A stretch of DNA of 64,000 nucleotides from Advenella sp. S44 (GTDB lineage Bacteria > Pseudomonadota > Gammaproteobacteria > Burkholderiales > Burkholderiaceae_B). Shown here one piece after another: positions 61,115-64,000 of this stretch. Both the position numbers and the translations under genes were made by a program. Positions within the stretch are counted from its first letter, which is position 1. Every line of letters starts with the position of its first letter. The stretch is taken from contig NZ_NEXS01000003.1 in assembly GCF_002810445.1 (NCBI RefSeq), positions 992,001-1,056,000 of the forward strand, read 5' to 3'. The notes below the pieces were generated by a model, which made no database searches, had not been told where the DNA came from, and saw nothing but the letters and a program-made list of their open reading frames with translations.

Positions 61115-62101
61115 ATGAACAAACGAAGCCTGATTTCAAGTGTTTTCTGTGCTGTGGCGTTAATGGCCATCGGTCCCATCGCAGGAGCACAAAGCCCTGC
61201 AAACTGGCCAGAAAAGCCTGTGAGATACATTGTTCCATTTTCGCCAGGCGGCGTTTCCGATGGCGTGGCAAGATTGCTGGCCGAGCAACTGTCCAAACAG
61301 TTGGGACAGAGCATTATTATCGAGAACAAGCCTGGCGTCTCTGGTATTCTGGGTACGCAAACCGTTGCACGTTCAACACCGGACGGTTACACGATCATGG
61401 GCGGAACAATTACCACTCACGCAGTTAACCCTTTTTTCGTGAAGTCATTAAGTTACGATCCGGTCAAGGATTTTACGCCAGTCTCATTGGTGGGGATGGT
61501 CAGTAACGCGCTGGTCGTGCGCGCCGATAGCCCGTTTAACTCGGTGCAAGACGTCATTGAAGCGGCGCGCGCCAAACCGGGCGCGCTCAACTACGGTACG
61601 GCCGGACCGGGCACCTCGCAACACCTTTCAGGCGAACTATTCCAGTCCATCACAAAAACCACTTTCCAGCAGATTTCCTACAAGGGCGGATCGCAGGCGA
61701 TGATGGATTTGATTGGCGGCCAGATCGATCTGATTTTCGAAACCGTGGCGGCGGCCCGGCCAATGATCGACGCCAAGCGCGTCAAGGTACTGGGCGTGAC
61801 ATCAGCACACGAACTGGATGATCTGCCTGGGGTAAAACCGTTGGCCGAGCTCGGGGTGCCAGATTTCGAAATGCAATCGTGGCAAGGCGTTTTTGCCCCT
61901 GCCGGCACACCGCAAGCGATCGTTGATAAACTGGCCAGTGAAGTTGCAATCGCCGTCAAAACGCCTGAATTGAGCGCAAAGCTGCGGCAATTGGGTGTAG
62001 AGCCCGATGGCCGGGGTAGCAGCGAATTTGCGGCTTTCCAGAAAGCGGAAGTGGAAAAGTGGCGCAAGGTTGTCCAAGATGCCGGCATAAAAGCGAATTG
62101 A
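61115..62101 (+). CDS. Bug/TctC-family solute-binding protein
   Basis: A 328-residue periplasmic binding protein with signal peptide (residues 1-25, ending AGA). Family regions are WPEKPVRYIVPFSPGGVSDG, NKPGVSGILGTQTVARSTPD and SYKGGSQAMMDLIGGQI. It lies between the LacI regulator and the aldolase, so presumably binds the substrate of this pathway. The preceding ribosome-binding site is weak (TTGGAAATTTTAAT). Confidence 0.93.
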   Translation: MNKRSLISSVFCAVALMAIGPIAGAQSPANWPEKPVRYIVPFSPGGVSDGVARLLAEQLSKQLGQSIIIENKPGVSGILGTQTVARSTPDGYTIMGGTITTHAVNPFFVKSLSYDPVKDFTPVSLVGMVSNALVVRADSPFNSVQDVIEAARAKPGALNYGTAGPGTSQHLSGELFQSITKTTFQQISYKGGSQAMMDLIGGQIDLIFETVAAARPMIDAKRVKVLGVTSAHELDDLPGVKPLAELGVPDFEMQSWQGVFAPAGTPQAIVDKLASEVAIAVKTPELSAKLRQLGVEPDGRGSSEFAAFQKAEVEKWRKVVQDAGIKAN

Positions 62102-62124
62102 CCAACTAGAACAAGGAAGCAGGC

Positions 62125-62910
62125 ATGACAGAATCTCATTACCCCCTGGACGGTCGATTGCCGGCGCTGTTATGTGGACAGCAACGGGTGCGCGGTCTAT
62201 TTAACGGACTGCCCAGTCCTGCCATCGTTGAGATGTGCGGTTATGCAGGGTTTGATTTCATTATCATCGACAACGAACACGGCAGTGCCGACCTGGGGGT
62301 TACCGAGAACATGCTGCGAGCTGCGCGCGCCAGTGGCATTATTCCCGTTGTCCGGTGTTTTGTCCACGACCTGCCACGCGTACTGGACATGGGGGCCAGT
62401 GCGGTGCAGGTTCCCATGGTGGAATCGGCCCAGCAGGCGCGCGAACTGGTCGCCAAAGTGTTTTATCCGCCCAAAGGTACACGGGGCAGTGCGTTCAGTA
62501 CACGAGCGGCAGGATATGGGGCATTCAGCGGTGCTGGCCATACCCAGCGCAGTAACGAGGGCATCAGTCTGATCGTGATGATAGAAACGCCACAAGCGAT
62601 TGATCAGGCGTATGAGATTGCCCATGTTGATGGGGTCGACGCTGTGTTCATTGGCCCGAATGACCTGGCACATGCCATGGGACATGGCAGCGACTGGAAT
62701 GCGCCACCCGTACAAGAGGCCATACGCAAAGGGCTGGCAGCCATTGCTGAAGCCGGCAAGTGTCCGGGCATCATCGCACTAACCCCTGAAGATGAAGATA
62801 AATATGCAGCACTTGGCGCAAGGTATTTCGCCAATGTGAGCACTGCCTTGATAACCCGCGCATTCAAACAGGCGGCCACCCGGGGAGAGGACGCTGACTT
62901 GCGTTATTGA
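62125..62910 (+). CDS. HpcH/HpaI-family class II aldolase
   Basis: A 261-residue pyruvate-type aldolase. Visible signatures: IIIDNEHGSAD with the catalytic histidine, VVRC, the VQVPMVES segment, YPPKGTRGSAFSTRA, the metal-binding glutamate in VMIETPQAI and the aspartate in IGPNDLAHAMG. It splits a 4-hydroxy-2-oxo-acid or 2-keto-3-deoxy sugar acid to pyruvate plus an aldehyde. As the last gene of its operon it would complete the pathway started by the two dehydrogenases. Confidence 0.92.
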   Translation: MTESHYPLDGRLPALLCGQQRVRGLFNGLPSPAIVEMCGYAGFDFIIIDNEHGSADLGVTENMLRAARASGIIPVVRCFVHDLPRVLDMGASAVQVPMVESAQQARELVAKVFYPPKGTRGSAFSTRAAGYGAFSGAGHTQRSNEGISLIVMIETPQAIDQAYEIAHVDGVDAVFIGPNDLAHAMGHGSDWNAPPVQEAIRKGLAAIAEAGKCPGIIALTPEDEDKYAALGARYFANVSTALITRAFKQAATRGEDADLRY

Positions 62911-62955
62911 TCCACCGTCAAATCGCCCGGGGCTAGCCGGCTGCACAACACGAAC

Positions 62956-63444
62956 TCATGTTCCAATCGGCGGCCCTGCGTCCAGGGCGTCGGCAAATTT
63001 GCGCATTGATTTGACGAAAGCATCCAGCTCTTGCTGACTCCAGTCCTTGAAAATCGCCTCGGCCATGCGCTCACGCGCCGCGTCGATCCGGTCTGTCATG
63101 GCCTTTCCTTCAGCAGAAATGACCGCCTCGCGCACCCGCCGATCCAGCGAATTTGCCTGACGCTTGACAAGCCCCAGGCTTTCGAGGCGGGCGACCTGGC
63201 GACTGATTGTGGTGTAGTCCCGCCCAGAGCGATCAGCCAAATCCACCACGCCGATTGGTCCCAGCCGTTCGATCATCACCAGGGCAGAGAACAATGCCCG
63301 ATCCAGTCGAATCCCTGCATCCTCGATCATCTTCTCGTCGTTCCGTGGGCGGTTCAGCGCACTAAGAATGCTGATCAACGAACTATGCAGCGACTTCATT
63401 TGCTTCGATATATGTGTATCTTGCATATTTTTTCCAAATGACAT
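62956..63444 (-). CDS. MarR-family transcriptional regulator
   Basis: A 162-residue regulator with winged-helix region LFSALVMIERLGPIGVVDLA, then RSGRDYTTISRQVARLESLG and wing VKRQANSLDRRVREAVIS. ATG 63444 is chosen because AGGAG precedes it; the frame is open to 63486. Its gene is divergent from that of a FAD monooxygenase, its likely target, with an aromatic compound as a plausible effector. Confidence 0.9.
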   Translation of the reverse strand: MSFGKNMQDTHISKQMKSLHSSLISILSALNRPRNDEKMIEDAGIRLDRALFSALVMIERLGPIGVVDLADRSGRDYTTISRQVARLESLGLVKRQANSLDRRVREAVISAEGKAMTDRIDAARERMAEAIFKDWSQQELDAFVKSMRKFADALDAGPPIGT

Positions 63445-63458
63445 AATATAACTCCTAT

Positions 63459-63471
63459 TGAGTGCATAATA
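63459..63471. promoter_or_regulatory. Possible MarR operator
   Basis: GTGCATAATACAC is an imperfect palindrome (one mismatch per arm) in the 44 bases between the divergent MarR and monooxygenase genes. The position is approximate to within a base or two. Confidence 0.35.
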
Positions 63472-63488
63472 CACATATTGGAGCAATC

Positions 63489-64000
63489 ATGGCAAGTCAA
63501 TTGACGACAGATGTAATCATTTGCGGGGCGGGTGCCGCAGGGCTGACGCTGGCCATCGAGCTGGCGCGGCGTGGCGTTTCTTTCCAACTGGTTGAAAAAC
63601 TGGCCACGCCATTTCCCGGTTCGCGGGGCAAGGGTATTCAGCCGCGAACACAAGAAGTGTTTGAAGATCTGGGCATCCTTGACAAAGTGGTGGCTCGGGG
63701 TGGCATTTATCCACGCCAGCGCGCTTATCGTGAGGACGGCAGCTATGTTGAATCGGATTTGGCGCAACCGGCGGATGCGTCGCCGGCCGAGCCATATCAA
63801 CGGCCGGTTATGCTCCCGCAGTTCCTGACCGAGCAGATCATGCGCGAACGCTTGAACGAGCTGGGTTGCCAGGTGCAATTCGGTTGCGAACTGCTGGGCT
63901 TTGAACAGGACGCCGACGGCATCACTGCAATCCTTTCAGTAGCTAGCGGCAGGCAGGCGGTTCGCGCTCGCTACCTCGTGGGCGCCGATGGCGGACGCAG
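63489..64000 (+). CDS. FAD-dependent aromatic hydroxylase, cut by window end
   Basis: The first 170 residues of a flavoprotein monooxygenase of the PHBH/MhpA class. The FAD fold is VIICGAGAAGLTLAIELARR, then the GKGIQPRTQEVFEDLGI segment and RARYLVGADGGR, the start of the second FAD motif (GD-like). ATG 63489 follows TTGGAGC. The gene runs off the 3' end, so its product domain and stop are not seen. Divergent MarR regulator suggests an aromatic substrate. Confidence 0.88.
   Translation, partial: MASQLTTDVIICGAGAAGLTLAIELARRGVSFQLVEKLATPFPGSRGKGIQPRTQEVFEDLGILDKVVARGGIYPRQRAYREDGSYVESDLAQPADASPAEPYQRPVMLPQFLTEQIMRERLNELGCQVQFGCELLGFEQDADGITAILSVASGRQAVRARYLVGADGGR

Noticed and set aside
1-64000. 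tRNA, rRNA, CRISPR arrays, prophage or complete insertion sequences
   Set aside because: None recognised by eye on either strand; a dedicated tRNA and repeat scan would be needed to be certain.

Overview
The window looks like a chromosomal segment of a betaproteobacterium of the Alcaligenaceae, most like Advenella (formerly Tetrathiobacter). This is an inference from three things: four stand-alone Bug/TctC-type periplasmic binding proteins, moderate G+C, and a full thiosulfate-oxidising sox cluster beside organic-acid catabolic genes. No rRNA, tRNA, CRISPR array, phage or intact insertion sequence was seen. All assignments rest on motif reading; no database search was run.

Layout. (1) 0.2-1.6 kb: a small DUF1127-like gene divergent from a GcvA-like LysR regulator. 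(2) 1.8-8.3 kb: a tightly overlapping metal-uptake operon (small exported protein, DUF6162-like membrane protein, ZnuA-like binding protein, ABC ATPase, permease, a second and atypical binding protein, PepSY membrane protein, small membrane protein). (3) 8.3-9.1 kb: a graveyard holding pieces of an ECF sigma factor, a MacB/PvdT-type ATPase and a siderophore receptor, followed by an intact Fur-boxed TonB receptor (9.6-11.7 kb). (4) 11.9-15.3 kb: persulfide-dioxygenase-like hydrolase, PAP2 phosphatase, AmpC-like beta-lactamase, and a possible tiny gene with its own terminator. (5) 15.4-19.2 kb: PaoABC-like molybdenum aldehyde oxidase; then an iron-permease-like protein and an unknown gene. (6) 20.9-30.8 kb: nitronate monooxygenase and an IclR regulator, divergent from a seven-gene operon (alcohol and aldehyde dehydrogenases, Bug protein, SDR, MaoC, NDP-forming CoA ligase, citryl-CoA-lyase-like protein). 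(7) 31.0-33.8 kb: a second IclR regulator divergent from a TfdA/TauD dioxygenase and Bug protein.

(8) 33.9-45.7 kb: soxEF and a QseBC/PmrAB-type two-component system on the minus strand, divergent from soxCDYZAX-soxW-soxB, with a periplasmic DsrE-like gene overlapping the 3' end of soxB. A CTTAAT-N5-CTTAAT repeat lies between the two-component genes and soxC. (9) 46.0-50.6 kb: lipoprotein, GMC oxidoreductase, nitroreductase, Bug protein. (10) 50.9-57.8 kb: a four-gene unit under a near-consensus Zur box (TonB receptor, CobN-like protein with signal peptide and C-terminal anchor, TolQ/ExbB-like channel, DUF2149 ExbD-like protein), read as a trans-envelope zinc-acquisition machine. (11) 58.0-62.9 kb: histidinol-dehydrogenase-like enzyme, SDR, LacI regulator, Bug protein and HpaI-type aldolase. 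(12) 63.0-64.0 kb: a MarR regulator divergent from a FAD monooxygenase cut off by the window end.

Overall this is a metabolically opportunistic region: two envelope metal-acquisition systems (one Fur-like, one Zur-like), thiosulfate oxidation, and at least four separately regulated organic-acid or alcohol catabolic modules, each paired with its own solute-binding protein.
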